Shown here: positions 27,091-35,730 of the stretch, one piece after another | Numbering within the stretch: position 1 is the stretch's first letter | How the letters are laid out: each line of letters starts with the position of its first letter | NCBI RefSeq assembly: GCF_030818015.1 | Contig: NZ_JAUSZX010000001.1 | Span: 2,356,001-2,420,000 of the forward strand | Source: Arthrobacter globiformis | Lineage (GTDB): Bacteria; Actinomycetota; Actinomycetes; Actinomycetales; Micrococcaceae | DNA length: 64,000 nucleotides | Direction: 5' to 3' | Notes under the pieces: model-generated | Seen by the model: the letters and a program-made list of their open reading frames with translations, nothing else | Told to the model about the DNA's origin: nothing | Database searches by the model: none | Position numbers and translations under genes: made by a program

Positions 27091-27711
27091 ATGTGCCTCA
27101 TCCTCAGTCTGCAGGACATTGACAATATCGTCCTCAACGGAGGCATCGTTGTGGACGTGACCAGGGAGAAAATTGGCTCCGTGGAACAAGTCTTCACCAG
27201 CGGCGATTCCGCGGAGCCAGTCTTCGTCACCGTGCGGACAGGCCTGTTCGGTATGTCCGAATCCTTCGCCCCGCTCTCCGGTGCCAGCCTCGAGGAATCC
27301 GTGATCAGGGTCGCCTTCGCCAAAGACACGGTGAAGAACGGCCCCCGCATCGACAGCGACCGCGGCGCTATCACGGAGACGCAGGAACAGGAGCTCTACA
27401 GCTACTACGGTCTCGACGCCGGCGCATCCAATGAAGGATCCTCCACAGGATCGGGGCCGGACGACTCAACGGCGGCAGCCGGGGACGCAATGCTGACCGA
27501 AACTACGGCCGATTCCGTGGGCGAGGAAGGACGGATCGAGGCCACCAGGTTGCGGGCTGCAGTGCAACGGCCCCCGCATCCGTTGCAGCATGGCGGCCCG
27601 CCGGCCCCGCCACCGCATCTACGTAAGCACGTACCCCGGCCGCCGGGCCCGCATCCCGGCCCTCACCCTCCGCACCGGCCACCGCGCCGCCCGGGGGGTC
27701 CCATTCAATAG
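27091..27711 (+). CDS. PRC-barrel protein, C-terminal part disrupted
   Basis: The first 110 residues form a PRC-barrel: NGGIVVDVTREKIGSVEQVF, VFVTVRTGLFGMSESFAPL, VIRVAFAKDTVKNGPRID and QEQELYSYYGL. In actinobacterial relatives this domain is followed by a DUF2382 stress domain. Here, after EEGRIEATRLRA near codon 152 the sequence changes to a Pro/His-rich tail with unrelated composition, so the DUF2382 part has been lost by a rearrangement near 27545. The predicted start TTG/ATG near 27091 lies after GAAAGG. Confidence 0.65.
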   Translation: MCLILSLQDIDNIVLNGGIVVDVTREKIGSVEQVFTSGDSAEPVFVTVRTGLFGMSESFAPLSGASLEESVIRVAFAKDTVKNGPRIDSDRGAITETQEQELYSYYGLDAGASNEGSSTGSGPDDSTAAAGDAMLTETTADSVGEEGRIEATRLRAAVQRPPHPLQHGGPPAPPPHLRKHVPRPPGPHPGPHPPHRPPRRPGGPIQ

Positions 27712-27788
27712 TCGCGGCGGTTCCCCGAGGAGATCAGCCGGCCGTGGATTGTGGCATCGTTTCTGGCGGCCTGCCAGTCAAGTTCTTG
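27546..27788. other. Junction between two broken genes
   Basis: No gene is supported. This is the join between the disrupted PRC-barrel gene and the truncated MFS gene; both lose their family similarity here. Confidence 0.4.
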
Positions 27789-28166
27789 TTACCGGTCTCG
27801 CCCGAGCCTATCGCTGCTTGGGCTCGCCGCGCTTACCGTGCTGACAGCTTGTGCCGGTACGGCGACCACGGTCACCGCGTACCCGGCAATGGTCAACGAC
27901 CAGTACTTGCGGGTCCTGTCCGCCAGGGGGCCGGTGCCCAGGCGCAGGACCAGGGCCACGGCCTCCCCGAACCCGGTGATGAAACCGACCATGACCGCGG
28001 ACGCGCCAAGGGTGGCCAGGAACGGTCCCGTGATGGACCGGGCACCTTCGTAGACGACGTCGGCGAGCATGCCGACCACGCCGAAGGCCAGCACGAACCC
28101 CATGGGCCCGAGCCTGTTCCGCCGGGCTTTCCCTGTGCCGTCCGTCGTGACCTGCTCTCGATTCAT
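27789..28166 (-). pseudogene. MFS transporter, N-terminal fragment
   Basis: From ATG 28166 the frame encodes MNREQVTTDGTGKARRNR then three membrane segments: FVLAFGVVGMLADVVYEGAR, SITGPFLATLGASAVMVGF and GFGEAVALVLRLGTGPLADR. The latter is the MFS loop motif. After about 105 residues (AVTVVAVPAQA) the family similarity ends. It lies 58 bp downstream of a crcB gene on the same strand, so a transporter may once have completed this operon. Confidence 0.7.
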
Positions 28167-28224
28167 TTCCGGCACTTCCGCTCCCTGGTCTGATTCGTGG
28201 GTGTGGTTCGGTGGCTGGCCGGTC

Positions 28225-28602
28225 TCATAGGAGGCTTGCCAGGGCCAGGCCTGCCGCTGCGGCCCCAATCGCGGCTGCGGCGGTGCCGATGCCGTTCAGG
28301 AGGGCCAGCCGGGTACGGCGGGACTGGATGAGCCGGACGGTCTCGAAGCTGGCTGTGCTGAAGGTCGTGTCTCCGCCCAGGAACCCGGTACCGGCGATGG
28401 CCTGCAGCTCGACCGGGGCGGCGTGGGCGATCACGGCACCGGCGACGAGTCCCAGGAGGAAGGATCCGGTGACGTTGGTGGCGACGGTGCCGATTGGCAG
28501 GGTGGTGCGGATTTTGGAGCGGACCAGCCCGTCGACGACGAAGCGCGTTCCGGCGCCGAGGCCGCCGGCGAGGCCCAGCAGGAGAATGGTCAGCGCGTTC
28601 AC
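28225..28602 (-). CDS. crcB: Fluoride exporter subunit CrcB
   Basis: A 125-residue, four-segment membrane protein of the Fluc/CrcB family. TNVTGSFLLGLV holds the conserved Asn and Gly, and GTGFLGGDTTFSTASFETVR is the pore signature with its Phe and Thr/Ser residues. CrcB forms dual-topology or heterodimeric fluoride channels that lower cytoplasmic fluoride. Its start overlaps the stop of the upstream crcB by ATGA; paired crcB genes in this arrangement usually form the heterodimer. Confidence 0.9.
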   Translation of the reverse strand: MNALTILLLGLAGGLGAGTRFVVDGLVRSKIRTTLPIGTVATNVTGSFLLGLVAGAVIAHAAPVELQAIAGTGFLGGDTTFSTASFETVRLIQSRRTRLALLNGIGTAAAAIGAAAAGLALASLL

Positions 28603-29363
28603 CGGCTGCCCTCGTGCCGGTCGGGGCGGAGGGTCGCATCCCGGCGCCGGGTGGTCATCCGGGCGTGGTGTCCGACGGCAGCCCGGATCCCCGCCACCGT
28701 TGCTATGGCGCCGCCCAGCAGCGTGGCAGCCACATAGAGCAAAGCGTCGGTGGTCCTTCCGGAGCCGAGCAGGGTGTTCGTTTCCAGGGCCAGCGTGCTG
28801 TACGTGGTGAAGGCGCCCATGAACCCGGTCCCGGCGAGCAGACGAATCACCCTTGGCCTGCCGGTGTCAGGGCCGCGGCGGACCAGCGCCTCGAGCAGCA
28901 CGCCCAGCAGGAAAGCCCCGGCCAGGTTGATCATCAGCGCGGGCAGCGGCCACCCGCCCGGGGACGGCAGAACGGTGCTGAGCCCAAAACGGGCCAGGGC
29001 ACCGAACACGCCTCCGGTGATGACGACCAGCACAAAGCCGGGGTGCAGGTGCGCCGGTCGGTGCGCGCGCGCCTCGCCGAGCGTCCCCGCGTCCGTTTCG
29101 TCCGCCGTGGCCTCGTTCGGGTCGCTATCGATGGGCAGCCGGTTCGTGACCGCGGTGTCTGCTGTGCAGCGGCTGGCCAGGGCAATAACCGTTGCGATGT
29201 ACTGGGCGGTGTCCCTGCCCTTGAAGGCCTCTAATCTTCTGTCCCAGGCAACGTTGTTGGTGAGAGGGATTTCCAGTCCAATCCGTGACGCCGCTTCGGT
29301 GACGTGGGGCCCGGTGGGCGTCGGCGCTCCGGAAGCGGAAGGGGGGGGCGCCGGGCTTGGCAT
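28599..29363 (-). CDS. crcB: CrcB-family fluoride channel with N-terminal extension
   Basis: The C-terminal 145 residues are a CrcB protein (VITGGVFGALARFGLS, MINLAGAFLLGVLLEAL, GTGFMGAFTTYSTLALET). The ORF as read is 254 residues because about 105 residues precede the first membrane segment, including EIPLTNNVAWDRRLEAFKGR and ALASRCTADTAVTNRL. Family members are normally 110-160 residues, so either the true start is internal or a separate cytoplasmic domain is fused. No convincing internal ATG or GTG with a ribosome site was found. It is translationally coupled to the downstream crcB. Confidence 0.8.
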   Translation of the reverse strand: MPSPAPPPSASGAPTPTGPHVTEAASRIGLEIPLTNNVAWDRRLEAFKGRDTAQYIATVIALASRCTADTAVTNRLPIDSDPNEATADETDAGTLGEARAHRPAHLHPGFVLVVITGGVFGALARFGLSTVLPSPGGWPLPALMINLAGAFLLGVLLEALVRRGPDTGRPRVIRLLAGTGFMGAFTTYSTLALETNTLLGSGRTTDALLYVAATLLGGAIATVAGIRAAVGHHARMTTRRRDATLRPDRHEGSR

Positions 29364-29838
29364 GGACGGAGGGTGTGCCCTGCCTCGCCCGGCGCACTGA
29401 CCGGAACCTGATACGGCTTTTAACTTCCCGGCCAGATACCGGCAGCTTGACGCCAGCGGGTTCCGGAAACCCGGTGAACCCTATGATGTCCGGGCTGCGG
29501 AGGCAGGTGATCGCCCCGCAACGGTGGTGTGCTGATCGGAACAAGGGGGACACTTTACAGGCCTGCGCTGCCTTCTGCCGCCAAGGGGATTATTGGCTAT
29601 TCACAGCGTTTTCCGGAAGAACGTGTTTCCATGGCCCGAAAGCACGGAGCCCGGTCTAAGACGGACTGACAGTGATAGGTGCGCCAGCCGGCCAGCGGAT
29701 GGCATGGCTAGGTAACGCCCCATGTTCCAGGCCTTCCTTTCATCCGCAACGCTGCTTCGGCTCAACGTCCAGTATGTAGCGGCCCACCCCAAGTCGGCGT
29801 AGTGCTGCTGTTGAGCTTTTTTGATCGAGGGCAGCGGG
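29364..29838. other. Intergenic stretch upstream of crcB
   Basis: No gene is supported. It should hold the crcB promoter on the minus strand. I looked for the fluoride riboswitch and did not find a convincing match. The multicopper oxidase ends at its right edge. Confidence 0.4.
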
Positions 29839-32184
29839 TCAGGTGGCGGTGATCGTGACGGTTTTGGTTGCGAGCCTCTGCCCGGTGATCCAGTGCAGGA
29901 AGTCAACAGAAATGGTGTATTTTCCCGCGGCGGGGGGCCGGAGCAGGAAGTCGTACTTCTCGGCTGCACTGGCTTTGATGAGGCTGGTGAGCAGGGCCTG
30001 GCCGGCCGCTGACGGGTGCACCGCGGGCCCGTTCGGGTTGGGGGTGTTCCAGAAGGGGCGGCCGTCGTGGGCGATCAGTTCCGCGATGGGGGCCGGCCGG
30101 CCTGCTGCGTCGGTAAAGCGCGTGAGCGTGGGGAAGTAGTCGATGTTGACCATCCGCACCAGCGTGGGGTGCTTGCTTCCCCTGGCGACGTTTGCCCGCA
30201 TGGAGGAGATGCTCCAGACAATGTCATCACCGACCGGCCTGCTGGCCAGTGCCCCGCCGAGGAGGAAGAAGTGCCTGGGCTCGAAGCGGTTCAGGCCCAC
30301 GTCTTCGCCCGAGAGCCCTGCGGCGTGGTTCAGTTCATGCCACCGCGGATCGAGGGAGTAGGGCCCGATCAGGGTCTCCGTGGCGATGTCATACAGGGGA
30401 CCGTTCACAGAATGACGCCGTGTCCCGGCCGGCCAGGGAGAGGCGATGCTGGGGGGTGGATCGACGATGACCGCCCCGAACATGCCCATCTGGACGTGCA
30501 GCGGGGTGTTGACATGGCAGTGATAGAAATAGGTTCCCGCGGCCCCGCGGTTGGGGTTGCCGGGCACGCCCACCTCCGGCCGCCATTGATAGGTGTAATG
30601 CCCGGTGACCTCGAAGGAGGTGTGGCCCACGCCGTCGTTGCGGGGATCGGGTTCGAGACCGTGCCAGTGGATGGTGTGGACCCTTTTGCCCGGCTTGACC
30701 GTGCCGTGGAAGATCTGGCCCTCCGTTAGCCGCAGCGACGGGCCCGGTAGCTGGCGCCCCAGTTTGTCGGACTCAAAGCTCCACACCTCGTGCTCGGAGC
30801 CGTCCGGGAACGGCATTTTCCGGTTGAAGAAGTCGAACTCCACGGCAACGTCCGGCGGCAGGGCATGCTCCGTCTGCGGAGCGCCCTCATGGGGCTGGTC
30901 CGAAGCGAAGTCCACCTGGCTGCGGAACAACTCATGGGGATCCGCGGCGGTGGGCGGCGTGCCCGGGTCGGGGATGGTTTCGGCGGCCAGCGCCCAGTCC
31001 GCGACCAGCCCGCCGGGGTAGAGCCCTCCGGCGGCGGTCTGGGACGGTTCCGCATGGCAGTGCATCGGGTATTTCCAGTCCTCGTCCCGCGCTTCCCAGA
31101 CGGCGTCCACCACCTCGGGCGGACGGCGAACGGGAAGCATGGCTTCCTTCCGCTCCAGCGGCTGCAGCTGGACGGTGTCCTCCCACTGCTGCAGGACGAC
31201 GTCACCGCCGGTAACACGGCCGCCGGAGCGGGGGAAATCGACCCCGTTGGCGCGCACCGTCCACACGTGGTTGCCGTGGTAGTGCAGCGAATGGACCACG
31301 ATCCCGGCGTTGACCATTCTCATCAGCTGCCCGGTGCGGATGGCACCGGGAGCAGGGGAGGCGCTGAAATTCCGTACATCGGTTTCCCGGGGAAACCCGG
31401 AGGCCAACGTGTCCTCCTCGCGCCGTTCGTTCAGTTCCTTGTCGGTGCTGACCGCCAGCGCCTCAAAACCTGAATGCCCGTTGATGGTGAAGTACCGGGG
31501 AACGGCCGGTGTCGTGGCCGGATTAACGGTCTGTCCCCGTGAGGCGATCCGTGCCCACTCGGAGTCGACGTCGTGGCAGATCCACAGCCACTGCCGTTCG
31601 AACTCGGCCGCTCCGGGGGCGAGGCGCCAGGCGTTGCGGGGGTCTATCACCACCAGGGCACCGAACAGGCCCAAAGTTCGTTCCACGGGCTCGTTGCCCG
31701 GGTCGGTGAACAGATAGGTTCCAGGTGCCGGGGCGCTGAACTGAAAGAGCTTGGTCTTCCCCGGCGCGACCGGTCCCGAGCTGACGTCCGCGCCCGCGGT
31801 ACCGGCACGGTGGAACCGGAGTTCGTGCGGTTGGGCCAGATGATTGTGCAGCAGTATCTGGATGGTGCTGCCTGTTTCGGCGATCAGCGTCTGGTCCGGG
31901 AAGAAGCTGGCCCAGTACCCCCGCCGCACCAGGAACTCCTTGCGGTTCACCGGATCAGGGCCCAACGCCCTGGGCCTGCCCGCCGGGGGTACCGGGGCGC
32001 CGAGCGGGTAGGTCCTGCTGGCGACCACCCGTCCGGCAGCGGTGATCACCCGGGGGCTCATCACCAGTGCAGGCCGGGGATCGTTGACAGGCGTGGGCCG
32101 GTCGCCGAAGCCACGGTGATACACCAGTGACCCGTCCACCATCCGTACGAAACCCTCGTTGATGTGGATATCAAGGGTGCTCAT
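29839..32184 (-). CDS. Large multicopper oxidase-like protein, 781 aa
   Basis: Four copper-type segments occur in two sets: HSLHYHGNH at 298-306 and MHCHAE at 374-379, then HTIHWHGLE at 503-511 and YHCHVNTPLHVQMGMFG at 554-570. The last carries the HCH, His and Met of a type 1 site. The protein is longer than the usual 450-550 residues and seems to contain an extra pair of cupredoxin-like halves (also SWARLWICHDVDSEW-like and LLHNHLAQPHELRFH segments in the N-terminal half). No signal peptide is visible, although such enzymes usually work outside the cell. It overlaps by ATGA the gene for a Tat-exported protein, which may carry it out or help with copper. Substrate unknown; bilirubin-oxidase/CotA-like or metal-oxidising roles are possible. 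Confidence 0.8.
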   Translation of the reverse strand: MSTLDIHINEGFVRMVDGSLVYHRGFGDRPTPVNDPRPALVMSPRVITAAGRVVASRTYPLGAPVPPAGRPRALGPDPVNRKEFLVRRGYWASFFPDQTLIAETGSTIQILLHNHLAQPHELRFHRAGTAGADVSSGPVAPGKTKLFQFSAPAPGTYLFTDPGNEPVERTLGLFGALVVIDPRNAWRLAPGAAEFERQWLWICHDVDSEWARIASRGQTVNPATTPAVPRYFTINGHSGFEALAVSTDKELNERREEDTLASGFPRETDVRNFSASPAPGAIRTGQLMRMVNAGIVVHSLHYHGNHVWTVRANGVDFPRSGGRVTGGDVVLQQWEDTVQLQPLERKEAMLPVRRPPEVVDAVWEARDEDWKYPMHCHAEPSQTAAGGLYPGGLVADWALAAETIPDPGTPPTAADPHELFRSQVDFASDQPHEGAPQTEHALPPDVAVEFDFFNRKMPFPDGSEHEVWSFESDKLGRQLPGPSLRLTEGQIFHGTVKPGKRVHTIHWHGLEPDPRNDGVGHTSFEVTGHYTYQWRPEVGVPGNPNRGAAGTYFYHCHVNTPLHVQMGMFGAVIVDPPPSIASPWPAGTRRHSVNGPLYDIATETLIGPYSLDPRWHELNHAAGLSGEDVGLNRFEPRHFFLLGGALASRPVGDDIVWSISSMRANVARGSKHPTLVRMVNIDYFPTLTRFTDAAGRPAPIAELIAHDGRPFWNTPNPNGPAVHPSAAGQALLTSLIKASAAEKYDFLLRPPAAGKYTISVDFLHWITGQRLATKTVTITAT

Positions 32185-32846
32185 GACAGGGCCTCGCTCG
32201 TGTTCAGTGGCGGCAGGGCCAAGCGCACAGGCTGGTCCCTCTGTGAGTCCGAATGCTCCAGCTCCAAGCCCCCGGAATCGCGCGGTGCGAGGGAGCTGAT
32301 CAGCATGTGCTCGGTCGTCTGTGGCTCCACAACGCCCAGGCTGCGGTCGGAGTCCTGGGCGGTGACCGTCGTACCCGAGGGTGCCAGCCTCAGACGCAAC
32401 TCGCCCGGGCTGAACAGAACAGGCTGCGGTCCCCCGTTATGTACCTCCACCTCCACCACGACAACATCGCCCCAGGTGAGGTTCGCCGGCTGTGGCCAGC
32501 CGCCCTGGTCCAGGAGCGCGCCACCATGACCGTGCCCGCCGGTGCCGGCCGTGCCCCCGGCAGCCCGGGCTAAACCGGCGTCGCCCGCGGTGGTCTGCGA
32601 CGCTCCGGCCACCAGGTTGCTGGCCGCCGTTCGACCCGCGGCATCCAGGCGCGCAACGCGATCCGCACGAATAACAGACACCCTCCCGAATGCCGTGTCA
32701 GCGCCGGTTACCGCACCAAGTCCACTGCGTGAAACAACGCCGTATGTCCCTCCGGCTACTAACAGGAAAGCCCCACCGCCGACCACCCAGCCAAACTGGC
32801 GGCGGGTCAATGCGCCTGCCGGAACTACGCCGGTATGAGAATCCAT
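32181..32846 (-). CDS. Tat-exported protein, partner of the multicopper oxidase
   Basis: The 221-residue protein starts at ATG 32846. A twin-arginine signal is clear: LTRRQFGWVVGGGAFLLVAG. After it comes a variable region, a His/Gly patch (GTGGHGHGGALLDQGG) and a beta domain (WGDVVVVEVEVHNGGPQPVL, FSPGELRLRLAPSGTTV) like an extracellular immunoglobulin-type fold. Its stop overlaps the start of the oxidase, so the two are co-translated. It could be a copper-delivery or anchoring partner that is exported folded together with the oxidase by the Tat system; this is inference. Confidence 0.65.
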   Translation of the reverse strand: MDSHTGVVPAGALTRRQFGWVVGGGAFLLVAGGTYGVVSRSGLGAVTGADTAFGRVSVIRADRVARLDAAGRTAASNLVAGASQTTAGDAGLARAAGGTAGTGGHGHGGALLDQGGWPQPANLTWGDVVVVEVEVHNGGPQPVLFSPGELRLRLAPSGTTVTAQDSDRSLGVVEPQTTEHMLISSLAPRDSGGLELEHSDSQRDQPVRLALPPLNTSEALS

Positions 32847-33057
32847 GACCACCCCCAATGCGTTCGCGGAATGGGTCAATGCTCGTGGCCGAAACCTACA
32901 AAAACCTTGAGGTTTGCACGGAAAGAAGGCGAACCGAGACCGGTCCGGCGACGGCCGAAGTTCCTGGCAGTTTCCGGGTGCCGCTGAAGGGTCCTTCTGA
33001 GGCGGCCGATTCCTTCTCCAATCCGGTTCGGTGTCTCGAAAATCGCCCGGGGCGGAT

Positions 33058-33550
33058 TCAAGTGGTGCCTGCAACACCGGGTTTAGTTGATGGCTTCGAG
33101 ACTAGCTCGGCGAGGACTTCTGCGGGCGTTCGGTAGCCGTGTCGTTTGTGTGGCCAGCGGCTGCGTTCCGCGGCGACGTTCTCGAGGATTCCGGGCCCGT
33201 GGAAGGACAGGTCGGTGCTTTTCGGGAAGTACCCGCGGAGGAGCCTGGGTGTTTTCGTTGCTGCCGCGCTGCCAGGGCGAATGTGGGTCGCAGAAGTAGA
33301 CTGGCATACCGGTTGCCATCGTGATCTCCTGATGCCGGGAACATCTCCGCTCCTTGATCCCAGGTCGTCGAACGGCGCAGCTGCTCGGGGAGGGTATTCA
33401 TCGCGGTGATCATGGCCTCGGCGACGGTGCGGGCGGTGTGGTCCTCGGGCAGATGCAGCAACATCACGTATCCCGTGGTGCGTTCGACGAGGGTCCGGAT
33501 CGCGGACTTCGATGCTGTCGAACCGATGATTAAGTCCCCTTCCCGGCCAC
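33058..33550 (-). pseudogene. IS30-family transposase, C-terminal fragment
   Basis: The minus strand reads [48 protein letters not shown], then after a deletion and frame change [19 protein letters not shown], and in another frame [17 protein letters not shown] and [10 protein letters not shown]. These are the IS30 integrase core with its DDE residues. At least two frame changes and the lack of the N-terminal half make it a relic. Confidence 0.85.
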
Positions 33551-33568
33551 TGGGAAGGGAACTTAATC
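33528..33568. repeat. Inverted repeat at the IS30 break point
   Basis: Arms at 33528-33544 and 33552-33568 match at 16 of 17 positions around a 7-base centre. One arm is part of the IS30 coding sequence (the EGDLI codons), the other lies just outside the truncated gene. Confidence 0.55.
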
Positions 33569-33777
33569 AAGCTCAGCTTTGCCGACGAGGTCCAGTACCG
33601 TCTTGCTAGGATCGAAACCAGGACACTTGTGACGTTGCCTTCAGCGCCTGGGCGGGTCCGGCGTCCGACCTAACCGCTGGCTCCGCTCAGAAACCCTCGC
33701 CCGCACTGGCGCTGGCGCCCCGAAGGCGGAGTGAGCGTCCTGGAAACATGCCTCTGACTAGAGTTGAGGGTTTATTG

Positions 33778-34431
33778 ATGGTCCTTCAGGATCGCGCAAA
33801 GGCAACCCGTGAGGCCATCATTGCCGGGGCTGCAACAGTCTTTGAGGAGCGAGGCTATGGCAATGCCAGCCTGAGCCAAGTCTCTGACGCGGCCAGGGTG
33901 ACCAAAGGTGCCCTCTACTTCCATTTCAAATCCAAGGAGGAGCTGGCCAAGGCCGTGATTGACGAGCAGCACCGCATCGTCGTCGCGGAGAGCGAGGGCA
34001 TCCTCGGTGAGCGCCAACCTGCCCTGACAACGATGATCCTGATGTGCCGCGCGTTCGGGCTCAAGCTCGTCCACGAACCGATTGTCAGGGCGGGTATCCG
34101 CCTGACGCTTGAAGCGACCGCGTTCGGCGATCCAGTGACCGGACCGTACGAAGACTGGATCGCCACGATGGAAAAGCTGGCCGATCAGGGCCAGAAGGAA
34201 CGGCAGATCCGGTCTTCCGTGGCCCCGGCTGAGCTTGCGCGATTTCTGGTCGCATCGTTCACGGGAGTTCAGATGGTATCGGGCATTCTGACTCGCCGTG
34301 CAGACGTACTGCAGCGCATCGAAGAAATGTGGGCCATCCTGCTGCCCGGGATCATGCATGAGGACTTCCCGACGGACCCCGAGGTCCTGTCCGCATTGGT
34401 ATCCGCTGACTTCCCTGTCGGCAACGGGTAA
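33778..34431 (+). CDS. TetR-family regulator, ScbR/gamma-butyrolactone-receptor-like
   Basis: The 217-residue protein starts at ATG 33778 after GAGGGTTTATTG; the frame extends to 33748 without a ribosome site. The TetR helix-turn-helix is ASLSQVSDAARVTKGALYFH followed by FKSKEELAKAVI, and the wording VTKGALYFHF is typical of gamma-butyrolactone receptors such as ScbR and ArpA. The C-terminal sensor domain includes FGLKLVHEPIVRAGIRLTLE and FTGVQMVSGILTRR. Such receptors respond to small diffusible lactones and control antibiotic or colonisation genes. No AfsA-type synthase or biosynthetic cluster is nearby, so it is an orphan receptor. Confidence 0.8.
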   Translation: MVLQDRAKATREAIIAGAATVFEERGYGNASLSQVSDAARVTKGALYFHFKSKEELAKAVIDEQHRIVVAESEGILGERQPALTTMILMCRAFGLKLVHEPIVRAGIRLTLEATAFGDPVTGPYEDWIATMEKLADQGQKERQIRSSVAPAELARFLVASFTGVQMVSGILTRRADVLQRIEEMWAILLPGIMHEDFPTDPEVLSALVSADFPVGNG

Positions 34432-34434
34432 AGC

Positions 34435-34760
34435 GCTGCTTCAGCAGATGCCGCCACGTTTCTCTCCTCACGGAAAGTGAAGGCCATTCGAGCCATAACC
34501 GGTCGACCGTATTGTTTCACCCGCCTTTTTCAGTTAGACTGGTCCCGGTGGGGGGCTCTTTCGCCTGGAATAGTGTTCTGCAATGGAGCGAGGACCGTGC
34601 CGGTGTGAGTGCTTGGGGGGCGCCGGTACGGTTCTTCTCTCACCTGCCCGTTCCACTCCTATCTACTGTTCGTGGAGTGGTGAAACCGGAGGGCGACAAG
34701 ATCCCGCCAAGCCTTGCTGAGTTAGCTACTTGAGGTAGGCAATTATCATTTTGGATACAC
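34435..34760. other. Intergenic stretch
   Basis: No gene is supported between the TetR gene and the DUF1508 gene; the latter lacks an obvious ribosome site. Confidence 0.35.
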
Positions 34761-34961
34761 ATGGCCGGCACCATTGAACTGTTCGTCGATGCGCAGTCGC
34801 ACTTCAGATTCCGGATCAAGGCACCCGACGGAACCGTGATGGCCGTCTCCAGGGACTTTGGCGATAAGCCAGCAGCTATCGCAGGCATTGTCGCGGTACG
34901 CGAGTACGCCGGAATGGGACTTATCGCCGATCTTTGCCAGCCGCAGGGGTCTAACTCGTAG
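34761..34961 (+). CDS. DUF1508 (YegP-type) small protein
   Basis: The 66-residue protein is a single YegP repeat: FVDAQSHFRFRIKAPDGTVM, AVSRDFGDKPAAIAGI and a final strand. YegP/DUF1508 proteins are small beta-beta-beta-alpha folds, often with two repeats; their role is unknown, though they are frequent near stress functions. The start ATG at 34761 has no strong ribosome site, so translation may be weak or leaderless. Confidence 0.75.
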   Translation: MAGTIELFVDAQSHFRFRIKAPDGTVMAVSRDFGDKPAAIAGIVAVREYAGMGLIADLCQPQGSNS

Positions 34962-34973
34962 ACCCACTAACCA

Positions 34974-35318
34974 CTAGCCTCCTCCCACGGTTCGGGTAGG
35001 CCCCCAGCCCATGCCTCCACCATATTTTGAGTGTGCCGGGACGCCGGCGGCGTAGTTTCCGTCGTCAAGGACCTGTTCGCGGAGCCACTCGGCGATGGCG
35101 GTGGTTGCTTCACGGTCTTCTCCCGCAAGGGTGGCCAACGTGATGGCGGGGATGCCGTCGGCTTCGTCCAGTTGCTGCCCGAGGTGCCGGTTCAGTGAAG
35201 CGATCGACTCGGCTGCCGTCAGGTCGATCCACCGCGTCGGCGTGTTGATGGGCAGGGCATAGATCAGGCGGCCGTCCCTCCAGTTGGGCGGCAGCCAGCC
35301 CGGGACAGCTGCTTGCAT
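34974..35318 (-). CDS. Hypothetical protein, weakly RES-like
   Basis: From ATG 35318 the product is 114 residues (MQAAVPGWLPPNWRDGRLIY). It contains ALPINTPTRWIDLTAAESIA, IAEWLREQVLDDGNYAAGVP and a Gly-rich end. The spacing of the DDG and AAGxP segment faintly recalls the C-terminal part of RES-domain toxins, but the catalytic Arg/Glu/Ser pattern is not evident. Just upstream, another frame encodes VVVDGKKTCSVCKQ, which would join it if a single frameshift were assumed, giving a zinc-ribbon N-terminus. The gene may be broken at that point. Confidence 0.4.
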   Translation of the reverse strand: MQAAVPGWLPPNWRDGRLIYALPINTPTRWIDLTAAESIASLNRHLGQQLDEADGIPAITLATLAGEDREATTAIAEWLREQVLDDGNYAAGVPAHSKYGGGMGWGPTRTVGGG

Positions 35319-35509
35319 ACGCTGCAAGTTTTCTTGCCGTCCACCACGACCTGCCCCGGGACTCTCATCGTCTCCTCGTCTCCAGGAGGAACGCCTCCAC
35401 ATGCTCCTTTTCGGGTGAAGATTACCTGAAGGGGCATGCCTGACCCGGGAGGCGTACCGGGGACTCTGATCAGTGTCCGGCGGTTTCGTTCTCCCGCAGG
35501 GCGTGGACC

Positions 35510-35730
35510 ATGGCGGTGTCGGCCAGCTCCGCTCAGGCGTCGGCGTTGGCCAGGATCCGCGGGCATGTCCAGGACCTGGCCGAAGACGCCGGACTAGAGG
35601 ACTCCGAGATGTTTGCCCGGGCATGGCACCTCCTCCTGAAAGGCTCCATCATCTCCGCCATGGAAGGCGATCGAGAGGCGGCCAAAATAGCCCGGGAGTT
35701 AGCCCAATCCCTCATCGAGCGCCATGGTCG
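35510..35730 (+). pseudogene. TetR-family regulator, C-terminal fragment
   Basis: ASALARIRGHVQDLAEDAGL, DSEMFARAWHLLLKGSIISA then GDREAAKIARELAQSLIERH match the last helices of a TetR ligand domain (the region where relatives read MLMKGSIVAA). The DNA-binding domain is absent. It ends where the DUF6884 pseudogene begins. Confidence 0.65.

Noticed and set aside
29364..29600. Fluoride riboswitch upstream of the crcB pair
   Set aside because: A GGCGATC segment on the minus strand near 29500 is suggestive, but the pseudoknot partner and conserved core do not line up.
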